Assembly: GCA_031772625.1 (NCBI GenBank)
Contig: CM062808.1
Span: 471,259,655-471,323,654, forward strand
Direction of reading: 5' to 3'
DNA length: 64,000 nt
Source of the DNA: Pinus tabuliformis
Lineage: Eukaryota > Streptophyta > Pinopsida > Pinales > Pinaceae
Under the pieces are notes generated by a model. The model saw only the letters and a list, made by a program, of their open reading frames with translations. It did no database searches and was not told where the DNA came from. The first letter of the stretch is position 1, and each line of letters begins with the position of its first letter. The translations under genes were made by a program, and so were the position numbers. Positions 46,989 to 57,371 of the stretch are shown here, piece by piece.

Positions 46989-49900
46989 TATGCCCCCTAA
47001 TGCATGAGTTCGAAAGAGAAACCGATGGCAAAAATTGCATTACAACAAAAGCTCAAAATGGGAGGAAGGAGCAAAAAATGTGAAGTTGGATTAGCAAAAA
47101 ATGTGAAGTTAGATTGAAGGAAATCAAGTGGTGAAGTCTCAAATATGTTGATAAGGCCCCCAAGGTAGGCATACCCATGCTCAGTCATAAAGAGATACTA
47201 AATACTTGACATGAAATGATAATACATGGCCATGGACAATACATAGTGGATTTGTGTGAAACATCAGAAAGATCATAGCCACCAACAAATACATCTATGT
47301 CACAATATACATCAGTAGGACTATGGACACATAATAGATAGGAGGTGTCCCAGGGTAGTCCTCAAAGTACATAATGAATACATAACTCCAACGCAACCTG
47401 GGAAGGATGACATATAAGAGTGAGATGTCCCTAACCAAGGGTCTTCTACATAACCCTAATGGTACAAATCAACAACATGTAAATAGATGTGTTGATGTCT
47501 AGCATGGTAGAAATCGTCTGATTATTTGTCAATGAGGTGTACCATTGACAGACAAGAGGAGACCCACCAATAATGAAAATGGACCCCAAGGTACCTAGTA
47601 CAATCCACTAAGTGTGAATAGATTAACTGATGCCAAACACTCATGAACTCAACGATCTAGAGTTAAAGATGTAAACCCATTTTCAATTGCAAGGGAACCT
47701 ACCATTGAGGTCTGCAAGCTCCAAGGTACTACTAGTTACTATATCAAGCTCTTGGATAATGGGTTGAAGTCGACAAGAGAATATTCGTCGAAGGAGGGGC
47801 TTGATGTATCCCCCATCAATCAAAATGGAACAGACTGAGAGATGTAGTAAAGTCGACAAGAGAAGATTCGTCGAAGGAGGGGCTTGATGTATCCCCCATC
47901 AATCAAAATGGAACAGACTGAGAGATGTAGTAAAGTCGACAAGAGAAGATTCATCGAAGGAGGGGCTTGATGTATCCCCCATAAATCAAAATGGAACACA
48001 CTGAGAGATGTGGTAAATGGATGAATTCATGAAGTGATGAAGTACAATTGACAAGAGGATGGATAACACAAAAAGGTCAACAAGCAACCGCAAATGGTCG
48101 ACACAGGCTGAGACTTCCCTTGAACATGTACCAGCATGAAAAAAGAGTGACTTGGAAGCATGACTAATGATCACCACATAATATCATGAAACAACACAAG
48201 AGGCATTGAAGCACGCTCCATAGTTACTGGAAAATTGACTAGCCAGAGGAGTATACAGACTCGTATGTATGGTACGACTCTTAGGCAAGCTAAAACCCAA
48301 CTGTAATATAATGATGTAGAAAGGTGGCATGTTCGAGGGCGTCGTGATTGACACTGCCATTTTGATTAACTAACATAAATGAATGTTCCCTTCCCATTTT
48401 CTCCTTTTAGTCTCCTTCATGGTTTAATGAGCACGAAAGAGAAGATAAGTATGTTCAGTAGGTTCCTTTTTTCATAAGTTTTAATGACGTTGAAAAAGAG
48501 ATAAAATTACACTCATACCCTTCTCATGGTTTAACAAGCTTTGAGAATGGTAAAGAGATCGCTCATTGACTTTCAATTTACTTAAAATATAAGAAAGGAT
48601 AGAAAGAACTCGAAATTTTCTTTTATGTTTTACGAGCATGAAAAGATGGAAAAATAAGCTCAGGATTTTCATAAGTTTAACGAGTAATGAAAAGAGACCA
48701 AAATTAGCTTAGTGTTTTCATTAATTAATGAGGATAAAAACAAGGCAAAAAGGAGCTTGGTGTCATTCAATATTTAACAAGCATAAGAAGGACACTAAGG
48801 AAGCTCGTCCTAGAGGAACAAGTGGTATAAAAGGTAGTAGCTAGTGTCGCTATGATGGAACCACGCAAAGCATAAGGAGACAAAGAGACTGGCTTAATAA
48901 AACCACTCATCATAACGGTTCCTCCAAGAAAGGGTAAAACACCAAGTGAAAGTGAATAATAGGAAACGCAGATGATGACGATGGAATTACGAAACCAAGC
49001 CTCATCGTGCATAAATAAGATGATAGAATGTGGCAATCATGAGGGATAAAGCATGGAATCCTCTCGGGGTAAGGCCAGAAATAGGACAAAGAAGAGGACA
49101 TGAGGCCTAGATTCTAAGCCATGGCAGATCAAAAGGAGGGATTCCAAAAGAGAATAAAAATGACACTGCGTGAACACCAAGAGGGCAAGAAGGTGCTAAA
49201 CTAGGATATCCATGTATAAGAAGGCTCTACTGTCAAATTACGACATGCATAGAAGAGAAAGTGGCTAATGTCACATTTTGACGGGTTCAGATCTAAGGCA
49301 TAATGATGGCACTCACGGTTAATCATGCATTGGAGATGGCAATATGGGAATTACCCCTATATTCCAATTTAGAAAAACACACCTAAGGTCCAACATATGT
49401 CACAATAAAAAGCTACCCTGTCCTATAAAAACCATCCAGAATGTGTAGAACCATGGTTAAATCACATAATGAAAGAGATAAAACATGGATGAGGTAAAAA
49501 GATGACTATATTATAGATATATATATATATATATATATATATTCATAATTTTATTTTTTTTGCATATATGATGTACTAAAGAAGAGCTTGCATCACACAT
49601 CAAACCAAAAAAGAGATAAATCATCACATGCTCCTATGTACAATATGTACAAGCGTAACTCAGTCTGATAGGTCACGTCAAGGTGTGCCCATTGTCGGGC
49701 ACAGGCCAAGAATTTCCATACATTAACTCATGGAGGAGTGGAGGTACCATATGGCACACCATGAAGGGACCATGCCATGGAAAATTGAATTTCCTGATTC
49801 CTAAAGGTTGATGATACTAGGGAAAACCTAGAATCATAGCGTTCTTAGGAATGACCCAAGGACATACAAGGTGAGTGGTCTCGTGAGCTAGTGGAGCTTC

Positions 49901-50215
49901 TGGAAAAGGGTTGTCAAGATGTAAATGGGGTACAAGACACTTGTTGACATGTGGAGAGAAGTTGGACAATTCATTGGCAAGTTGAGCATTAGAAACTCAA
50001 GACTTGACACGGTCCAAGGGTGACACTTCCAAGGAGGGCCGAGGAGAATCCCCTTGGGTTGATTCAATATTTTATTTGCCAATCTCCGCCTTTTCCAAAT
50101 TGGGGAGACCAAAGACATCAATAAGAATAATCTCCCTAGTATTATCAATAAGTGAAGTTGTGTGGTATCATAGAAAACTACTATCCCACCCCTCATTGGT
50201 TTCTAATATCTAACT
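46989..50215 (-). mobile_element. Probable gypsy-like non-coding internal region, minus orientation
   Basis: These 3.2 kb upstream (in element sense) of the LTR at 46988 resemble in composition the region left of the LTR at 4251: pyrimidine-rich on the element strand, with only short frames and no pol motif. It contains an 83-bp tandem repeat and an (AT)n tract (about 49516-49542). Assignment is by position and by the shared purine-tract/LTR junction only. Confidence 0.35.
47768..48016. repeat. Tandem repeat, 83-bp unit, three copies
   Basis: AGTCGACAAGAGAA recurs at 47768, 47851 and 47934, exactly 83 bases apart. Each unit contains GGAGGGGCTTGATGTATCCC and CAAAATGGAACA. The first two units are nearly identical and the third a little diverged. 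A unit length of 83 is not a multiple of three and the frames are closed, so it is non-coding. Confidence 0.92.
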
Positions 50216-50648
50216 ATATCACAATGTTATCATCAACCAAAATCTTTGCAATAATTATATTCATCTAAATCACATTATAAAGAAAAATTATATAATAATA
50301 ATACATATTTTATCAATTTTTCAGAATTTGATCTTCCATATAAAAGCTTTAATAAATAAATAAAATTATTTCTATCTATATTTTAATAAATAAATAAATT
50401 ATTTCTATATACTAAAATTTAATCATCATTTCCTTAAAACTTATTAGCATGCAAAGCTTGAATCCATGTTATATAAATTACATACTTATCAAACTTCCCA
50501 AATCAAGATATTTCTTTAAAAATGAAGTTCTCTTAATTTTTTTTGGAACCTTTTTCAATGTTAGAGGAAACATTAGAAAATAGTTTAGTTAATCTTTGAA
50601 GTTACGTTTGTCAATGATAATTTTAAAAAAATCTATTTGTAATCCACC
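50216..50648. other. No gene recognised
   Basis: Very AT-rich DNA without motifs. Confidence 0.4.
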
Positions 50649-50990
50649 TTTAATTAAGTTGAGTTTTGATTATAAGTATTTTTTTACCAAATTACAAAGA
50701 TATGAAATGAAAGTTTTTTTCTTCTTACCTTATGGCGTTAAAAAGGCCTAAAATATAAATATTGACATTTTTATATTGTAGGTAAAAAAAAAATATTGTA
50801 TTTACATTTTTTAATATCCTTTAATTAAGTTTTGATTATAAGTATTTTTCTACCAAATTGCAATGATATGAAATGAAAGATTTTTTCTTCTTACCTTATG
50901 GCATTAAAAAGGCCTAAAATATAAATATTGATATTTTTATATTGTAGGTAAAAAATAAAATTGTATTTACATTTTTAAATAGCTTATTGT
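50649..50990. repeat. Tandem duplication, about 171-bp unit, two copies
   Basis: The block beginning TTTAATTAAG at 50649 recurs at 50820. Both copies include TTCTTCTTACCTTATGGC and TTTTATATTGTAGGTAAAAAA, with about ten differences and a few small indels. Confidence 0.85.
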
Positions 50991-51194
50991 GTAAAAATTG
51001 TAATTTATGATATTGTTAATTTTATAAATTGGATAGATGATATTAAATCATATAAAAAATATTAAATAATTATTGGTGAAATTTTAAGGTAAAAATGAGC
51101 ATTTGAATAAAAAATGATTAAAAATTTTTAATTTGAAAAAAAAAAACAATAAAAATTAAGATAATGATGTTGTCCCTAGTGTAAAATATTTGGG

Positions 51195-51400
51195 AGGGAA
51201 AAGAAGACAATTATTATTTTTTTTAATTTGTGTTTTTGGTTGATCTTTTTATAGGTTTACTCAAATATCAAGTGTAGGTACCTATTGGATGCGGAATTAA
51301 AACTACACATCCAATGAGTACCTATACTCGATATTTGAGTAAACTTGTAAGGAGACAAGTCGAAAATACAAATAAAAAAATAGTTTTCTTTCTTTTTCTT
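51195..51400. repeat. Foldback (MITE-like) element with arms of about 75-90 bp
   Basis: The left arm (about 51207-51281) contains GGTTTACTCAAATATCAAGT and ACCTATTGGATG. The right arm (about 51297-51385) is its inverse complement with a few changes (CATCCAATGAGTACC, then ATATTTGAGTAAAC). About 15 bases separate the arms. There is no coding capacity. The outermost bases are AT-rich, so the exact ends and any target duplication are not resolved. Confidence 0.75.
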
Positions 51401-53079
51401 TAAAAATCCATCTCTTATATCACTATTTTAACTATTATTTATTATTTTCCTTACGAAGCCAATTTTAGACCTCAAAATTCCCCTAATGATAGTCTTGTCA
51501 TGTTGACTACTCTAGCATAGGGGAAACTAGACCAATATCATAGCATTACTGCTTTTGTCAACGTAAAATGTTTAAAACTTATTATAAATCCTAACAAATA
51601 TTATCTTCTAAACATTCTACATCCTACTCTAAAGACTTGATAACCTTCTTGATGATTGATTTTTAAAAAATATGACTAACATACATAACAACAAATATCA
51701 TGGATAACTTCTATGTAATAGGAGAGTTCACCTAGATTCTATCCAGTGGTCCTGTCTCCTCTTCAAATTCTGTGAATTCCATGAATTCCATGTTGGTTAG
51801 AATCTTTGCCATCATTGTGACTTTGTTTACTAGCCTTCTAATTTGTTTTTGCACCTCATCCATATTTAACAATATTTCCTATTTCTCTTCTGATTGCTGA
51901 ACTAATACTTTTCCCATAATGTTCTTGAGTTTCCAACAAAGGTTTATGGGTAGCATATATATTGTAATCTTCATTCTCGTGTTGCTCGTGTTGAAAACTC
52001 ATCTGCCACCATATTTCTCTTCTTCTGCGTCTGCTATGAACCATCATTCAATTCTTGATCTGCTCTCAATTTCCCCAATTTCACTTTGGATCATAGGTGG
52101 GGTATTTTCGTAGTAAATATCAATAAAATGATACGCTATCATATGGGCTTGACAAGTAGATGGAATTCTAGCATTACTACAACCCCTCCTACCACTTGAA
52201 CCTCCTCACTAAGGCATAATTCTCCAACAAGAATGAGTATAGGACCGAGGTTCAAAGAAAGGAGGATGACATACTACACAAAAAAGAACAGTGGACAATG
52301 CAAACCTAAGAAAGAGAACATTTAGCCAGTCCACCCAAGATAGCACAAAGACCACTCACCTTCAAACAAATGTCAACCCAAGACTCACAGAGAGAAAACT
52401 AAGGAAAAAACTTTTGTAGGGATGAGTTTGAAGCGTATCCCCACCCTTTCCTAGTCATCTAAAACAATTCGGGAGGCAAGGTGACTGTCTAACACAAGAA
52501 TCAAAGAAAAGATATGAGACAGGGATGACTATAATCCACAAAAGAAAAAGATAATCCTAGATAACACAAAAGAGATATCCCAACACTAAGACAAAAACAC
52601 GACCAAAGAAGCTTAAACATTCTACAAGTATAGCCCCAAATTGAGAACCAAAAGCACCAAAGAGGAATGCCAAGACAGATGAGATATAATGAAAGTTCAA
52701 ACCATGGATTACTTTTCTATGAAGAAGTTTCAAAGGCTAAGACAACTAAGTGGAAAAATGGAGTTTCAAAACTGAAGCCTTCCACACCCTCTATGAGACC
52801 CTAATTTCAAAATGCTTAAGAAAAGACCCCACCACTATAATAAGGAACTAAACATTGATATGATAATTTGTGCATAAGAAAACAAGACCAATACGGCCAA
52901 GATGCCAAAGGAATTGATGAATGCCACTAAAATTGTCAAAAAGTACTTCCCAGAGCTTATTCATCGAATGAGGAGCTTGATAAAACCAAACAATGTTAAA
53001 TATGAATGAATTTGGGGCTAATCATAATGATCATGTAATTAGAGGGATTACTTTTATCTCCACTTTTAAAATTAGGAAC
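51401..53079. other. No gene recognised; one coding-like stretch on the minus strand
   Basis: On the minus strand, between about 52060 and 51737, short frames read coherently (MDEVQKQIRRLVNKVTMMAK, then MEFTEFEEETGPLDRI ending in a stop at about 51737). They look like part of a decayed protein with a heptad-like helix, but I cannot name it. The rest shows no motif. Confidence 0.3.
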
Positions 53080-53886
53080 AATGAGGTTTTGAGTTCTAGG
53101 TTTAGGAAAACACTACTTGACTACCAAATTGAATGGATTTTGTATGTGATGAATAAGGACAGGGACCTCCAATTTTTAAGATATTGGCTTGGTAACTTTT
53201 GATGTGAATCTTATCTTTCCTTTTGCAAGTGCTTAACCCCAAACTTTATATATTTTATGACAAAACTTCATCCTAATAGAAACATTTAGAATGTTTTCCA
53301 CAACCAAATGGGATTTAGAAAGATTTTTTAGGTAAGAGTTCAAGTCATTCAAAGGAATCATACTATTCTCTTTAATTTTAAAAGTCAAAATTTACCTCTA
53401 TAATCTTTTAAGATCTAACTTTGATAAGTGCATAAGCTTCTATTTTTTTATGTTTATGTAGTGCCTTTTTTTTTCTTTTTAATTAAGGCTTTGTATCTTT
53501 TTATCTCATCTGGTTTTAGCGAACCATTAGAGACATCCCTAATAGCTTCTCCAGCACTTTTACACTCATTGACATACCAATGGTTGGCTATTCTATTTTT
53601 CTTTTTACATAACATCTCAATAGATAATTTGTTAATGGAAGTAGAGATGGTTGTCATAAAATTATGATAGAGGTTTTCAATATTGTTCTTATACAATATG
53701 ACATTTAATTCATTATTTAAGTGTTTCAAGAAAAATTAACATTATTTTTTGTTTAAAAGGAAAGTACTTTAGTTATCAAAGTTTTCTTCAATGGAGATTT
53801 TGTGCAAGATAAAGTTCAAAGTTGAAGCCAAAGGTCAATGGTTGAAGTTAGACTCATGCTCATTTAAAAGGTTAAAATTTACTATT

Positions 53887-53945
<59 letters not shown>

Positions 53946-54200
53946 TGGGGATATCACATAGTCCATGACACTACTACCTAGTTCATGGATACAAATCATC
54001 TAGTGAGAAATTTACCATCTCATTAGACCATTGCAAATTATTAGATATTGAGAACTATAAAGCTCAATTAGTTCAGTACCAAATAAATTCTCAATCAGAG
54101 CTTCATAGTTTTTTGCACCTATTAGCTAAAGCAAGGTCCTCATCTAGCTAAAGAGGATTAGGATTGGAATTATTGTTTAGAAAAATAACTTAATTAGTTG
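53080..54200 (-). pseudogene. Eroded LINE fragment of a second lineage (endonuclease to reverse transcriptase start)
   Basis: Read on the minus strand: ELGSSVMDYVISPHA at about 53983-53939 resembles the SDH-side end of a non-LTR endonuclease. A 91-codon frame at 53729-53454 follows with NRIANHWYVNECKSAGEAI and KRYKALIKKKK, the linker typical of LINEs with a W-x-x-x-E-C-K motif. Near 53200-53090 comes KSYQANILKIGG, resembling the opening fingers of the reverse transcriptase. This linker differs from that of the two L1-type LINEs in the window, so it is another lineage. Frame changes, stops and an (AT)n expansion break it. The clade is not certain. Confidence 0.5.
53890..53942. repeat. (AT)n microsatellite
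   Basis: About 26 uninterrupted AT units lie within the eroded LINE fragment. Confidence 0.92.
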
Positions 54201-55168
54201 AGTTACAACATTAAAACCTCTTAGCAATGGGATAGTATCTTTAATTCTCATATCGTAAATACCTTGTTTTGTGTTTGTAGGGACAATTTTTATCTAGGTT
54301 GTTTTTCTTATAAAAATAGAATTTGATGGGAAAGAAGTAATAGATTGTTATATAAATATTGTTGGCATTAAAATCTTAAATCTCCCTCCAAATGTATTGA
54401 TTGAGAATGTATTTATTATAAGTCAAATGTGAGAAGAAATGTTCATTTTATGTAACAAGCATATGCCTCAAATCCCTTTATGAAGGATTTGATATTCAAT
54501 ATCAATCACAATACAAATCCTTCAATGTTAAAACCTATTCTTCATGCTTACAAGCTTCAACCAATAATGCAATACCAATTTCACTCAAAATATAAATTAA
54601 TATATGCCATTTGCTCCATGGAAGACCATGAAGAGGATCTCAAGTATACCAAATTCCTATTTATTTTTTACCTTTAGTATTTGTAAGTATTTGTATCTCT
54701 AATAATAACTGTTTAGTTCCTAATTGTTGTCTGTTTTCCTTCTTTCTTAGTTTCTTTAATTTTTCCGATTTACTTAGTTAATTCTATTTGGTCTTTTGGA
54801 ATGAAGTATTTTCTTTATAAATATTTTGGCCTCTTTTATGCTTTGTAATTTTGCTTAATATACTATATTTATGGTCCTTAAAACTTCACTTACTATAATC
54901 AACCTATCTTTATATTCAATTATTTTGTCCAATCTCTTTACTTTTATGAAATAAGTTGTCTCAATATATAATTTATGTTTTAATTCGTGTTAACATGTCT
55001 TTTATCTCTCAACACTTAAAAAAAACAAAGAAACAAGCCAATAAATATATAAAATAGAATTATATTTCTTTATATTTAGATTCCTTCACTCTTAAGAACA
55101 TGTCCCGTTCATTTTAAAAATAATTATAAAATATAATTGAAAATTAAATCACTTTGATGGTGATATTA
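54201..55168. other. No gene recognised
   Basis: AT-rich DNA up to the target duplication of the intact LINE. No motif is seen. Confidence 0.4.
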
Positions 55169-55183
55169 AGTATAATAAGTTTG
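55169..55183 (+). repeat. Left target-site duplication of the intact LINE
   Basis: AAGTATAATAAGTTT occurs here and again, identical, at 61855-61869 directly after the A tail. Fifteen identical bases in AT-rich DNA is typical of LINE target-primed integration. Confidence 0.9.
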
Positions 55184-55481
55184 AATTTTCACTTGACAAT
55201 CACTCTTCGATGGGGGATCAGAGCTCCAGGCGATGGCGGAACCCTAGCTAGTTTTCTGCGATGCTGAACCAACCCCATGGCGGTTTACAGACAGCCCCCG
55301 GGTCTCTTGTAATGCCGGGCTGACTGCGGCTCTGTTGTTTTAGTTATTGCGTGGATTATTTTATTCCGCGGTCCCCCCTGGGCACCCACCTCTGAGCCCA
55401 CTGCCGCTCTGACTACCCTGATCCCGGTGCTACCGGACCTCAGCTCGAACCCCGCTCGCGACGCATATCCGACAGTTTAAC
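55184..55481 (+). promoter_or_regulatory. 5' UTR / putative internal promoter of the intact LINE
   Basis: A 298-bp GC-rich leader within AT-rich flanks. It holds a 13-codon upstream ORF (MGDQSSRRWRNPS, ATG at 55210, stop at 55249-55251). L1 elements carry their promoter in this region. No TATA box is seen, as expected for an internal promoter. The leader is assumed full-length because the target duplication abuts it. Confidence 0.55.
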
Positions 55482-57371
55482 ATGGGTGACGAGGATTTGG
55501 TAGATTACGAGGCGGACCCTAGGCCGCATCAAGAAATTTGGGCACACACCAACAGGCCTCATTTGACTCCGCGTAACGTTGCTTTGGGTTTTGCGACAAG
55601 TGCCCCGAATCTGCATCCACACTTGTCTTCTGCTGATAAAAACAAAGGTCCGGCTATCTCATCAGCGGAATCCCCGCCCATTGCTTGTCCTCCTCTCTCC
55701 CCGGCCACTGCTCTGTTACTTGGCTCTTGTTTCCTGGGATCCCCTTTGCTCGACGTCTCCTTACAGGAACTCAATCGGCCTGCGCTCCACCCTCCCCCTC
55801 CGCCTCCCCCCCCTTCAAGCTCCCACTCCCCCTCCGTATCATTTATGCCACAATCCCTCCAGCAGCCCTTCATCCCCCCTGTATCCGGTTTCCCGGGTTC
55901 TGGTTTTCCCTCCCCTCGATCTCCAATTCCCTCTGGTTGTTTCACCACTCCACTCCCGGTTCGTTCAGCTGCATCAGCACAGCACAGCACATCTGATCCG
56001 TGCCGAAACCTGCTGAAGGGTATTCCTTTTGGGAGGCGCTCCGAGAAGGTGACCAAGGGACGCTGTCTCCGCTCCATTGATCCTGACTACAATATCAACT
56101 TGGGACCTGAAGATCCTATTCCGGACGTGATGGATGCGGCTCGAAAAGTGTTAGTGGGCAGAGTCAGAGGACGAACTTATTCTGCGGAGAGGCTCAAACT
56201 TTGGGTAAACGAGATTTGGGGATCACTTTTCAAAGAACTCCCGGAGGTTATGGTGCTTACAAGGGGCTGGTTTGCCCTACACTTTCAGAGACCCGAATAC
56301 ACTCAGTGGGTACTTACCCAATATTGGCATATTGAGCTCGCGCCGGTGCTACTTAAAAGGTGGGATCCCCTGTTTGATCCTGAGCGCGAACATCTTGGCG
56401 AAGGCCCCATATGGGTTCGGCTTCCAGGATTACCTTGGCAATACTGGAATCAATTCACCTTCAAAAAGATTGGGGACACTCTAGGTACCTATCTGGAGCA
56501 TGATAGATCATATGAAAAGACGGGCATCAGGACTATGGCAAGAATTCTGGTTAATATGGATATCAGACCTGGGCTGGTGGATAAGATCACCCTGCACCAC
56601 AATCATGTCTCACGCAAACAACCCCTTGATTATGAAGGAGTGCCTTATCGGTGCAGGAGATGCCACAAAGTAGGGCACCTCTTCAAGGACTGCCCATTGC
56701 TTGCGAAGGGGATTTCGGAGGACTCCAAGGGACCTCGCCAACAGAACACGGTGAATCAAAATGAAGGAGAGCACCAGCCATCGGAAGATGTGCAGCCTCA
56801 GCAGGAGATCCCCTCCACGAAGAAGGGGGATAGCACAACTAAAACTGCTCGCAGCATGGACCTGGTTGCACCTGGACCGCCGCGGACCCGTTCTCGGACT
56901 GCCGGGAAGAATACAAATCCGGCTGCGACTGTACCTACTCGTCCGGGTAATGATTCCGTCCCCTCTCTTTCACAATCTTGCTCTAATGATATGATATCTA
57001 ATATTCACTCTTTTATACAAACATCCCGCTCTGAATCTGCTCCCATTCCCTCCATTATTTGCACTATTGCCCCTCCTCCGCCATCCATTTCTACTACCCC
57101 TCCCATGTCCAACCAGATCCTGGGGGTCGTGGACCATTCTTCTTCACCGGAGCTATCCGGATCACACCACTATCACCTGCGATCTGGGGCTAGGCCTCGA
57201 TTACTAGGTCTGGGTTCTTCCCCGGGTCGACACCAAAAACAGAAGCGGGGCAGACCTTCTCATATCTCATCGGCTAAGTTAAACGCTGTGGCGGACGTTG
57301 CTTTGGGGAGACAATCTACTATTGAAAGGGCGCTTAGAGCTATCGAGCCCATGCACTGTGGTGAATCATGA
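55482..57371 (+). CDS. LINE ORF1 protein (RNA-binding, zinc knuckle), 629 aa
   Basis: The protein should coat the LINE RNA and form the ribonucleoprotein with ORF2. Residues about 65-170 are very rich in proline and serine. A DUF4283-like domain lies at about 225-385, with LWVNEIWGSLFKELPEVMVL, WVLTQYWHIE and GPIWVRLPGLPWQYWNQF. A CX2CX4HX4C zinc knuckle follows at C391, C394, H399 and C404 (RCRRCHKVGHLFKDC). The C-terminal third is low-complexity and includes a basic stretch near residue 590. The ATG at 55482 is the first in this frame and the length fits the plant L1 ORF1 range. Its stop overlaps the ORF2 start by ATGA, which suggests coupled reinitiation. No breaks are seen. Confidence 0.93.
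   Translation: MGDEDLVDYEADPRPHQEIWAHTNRPHLTPRNVALGFATSAPNLHPHLSSADKNKGPAISSAESPPIACPPLSPATALLLGSCFLGSPLLDVSLQELNRPALHPPPPPPPPSSSHSPSVSFMPQSLQQPFIPPVSGFPGSGFPSPRSPIPSGCFTTPLPVRSAASAQHSTSDPCRNLLKGIPFGRRSEKVTKGRCLRSIDPDYNINLGPEDPIPDVMDAARKVLVGRVRGRTYSAERLKLWVNEIWGSLFKELPEVMVLTRGWFALHFQRPEYTQWVLTQYWHIELAPVLLKRWDPLFDPEREHLGEGPIWVRLPGLPWQYWNQFTFKKIGDTLGTYLEHDRSYEKTGIRTMARILVNMDIRPGLVDKITLHHNHVSRKQPLDYEGVPYRCRRCHKVGHLFKDCPLLAKGISEDSKGPRQQNTVNQNEGEHQPSEDVQPQQEIPSTKKGDSTTKTARSMDLVAPGPPRTRSRTAGKNTNPAATVPTRPGNDSVPSLSQSCSNDMISNIHSFIQTSRSESAPIPSIICTIAPPPPSISTTPPMSNQILGVVDHSSSPELSGSHHYHLRSGARPRLLGLGSSPGRHQKQKRGRPSHISSAKLNAVADVALGRQSTIERALRAIEPMHCGES

Noticed and set aside
47768-48016. CRISPR-like array
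   Set aside because: The repeats are head-to-tail without unique spacers, three units only, and the DNA is plant nuclear.
52993-53202. 69-codon plus-strand frame as a small gene
   Set aside because: It overlaps, on the other strand, the start of the reverse transcriptase of an eroded LINE, and it has no motif.
55559-56077. Minus- and plus-strand frames overlapping LINE ORF1 (172, 145 and 103 codons)
   Set aside because: They are shadows of the proline-rich part of ORF1. ORF1 has the zinc knuckle and the correct junction with ORF2.
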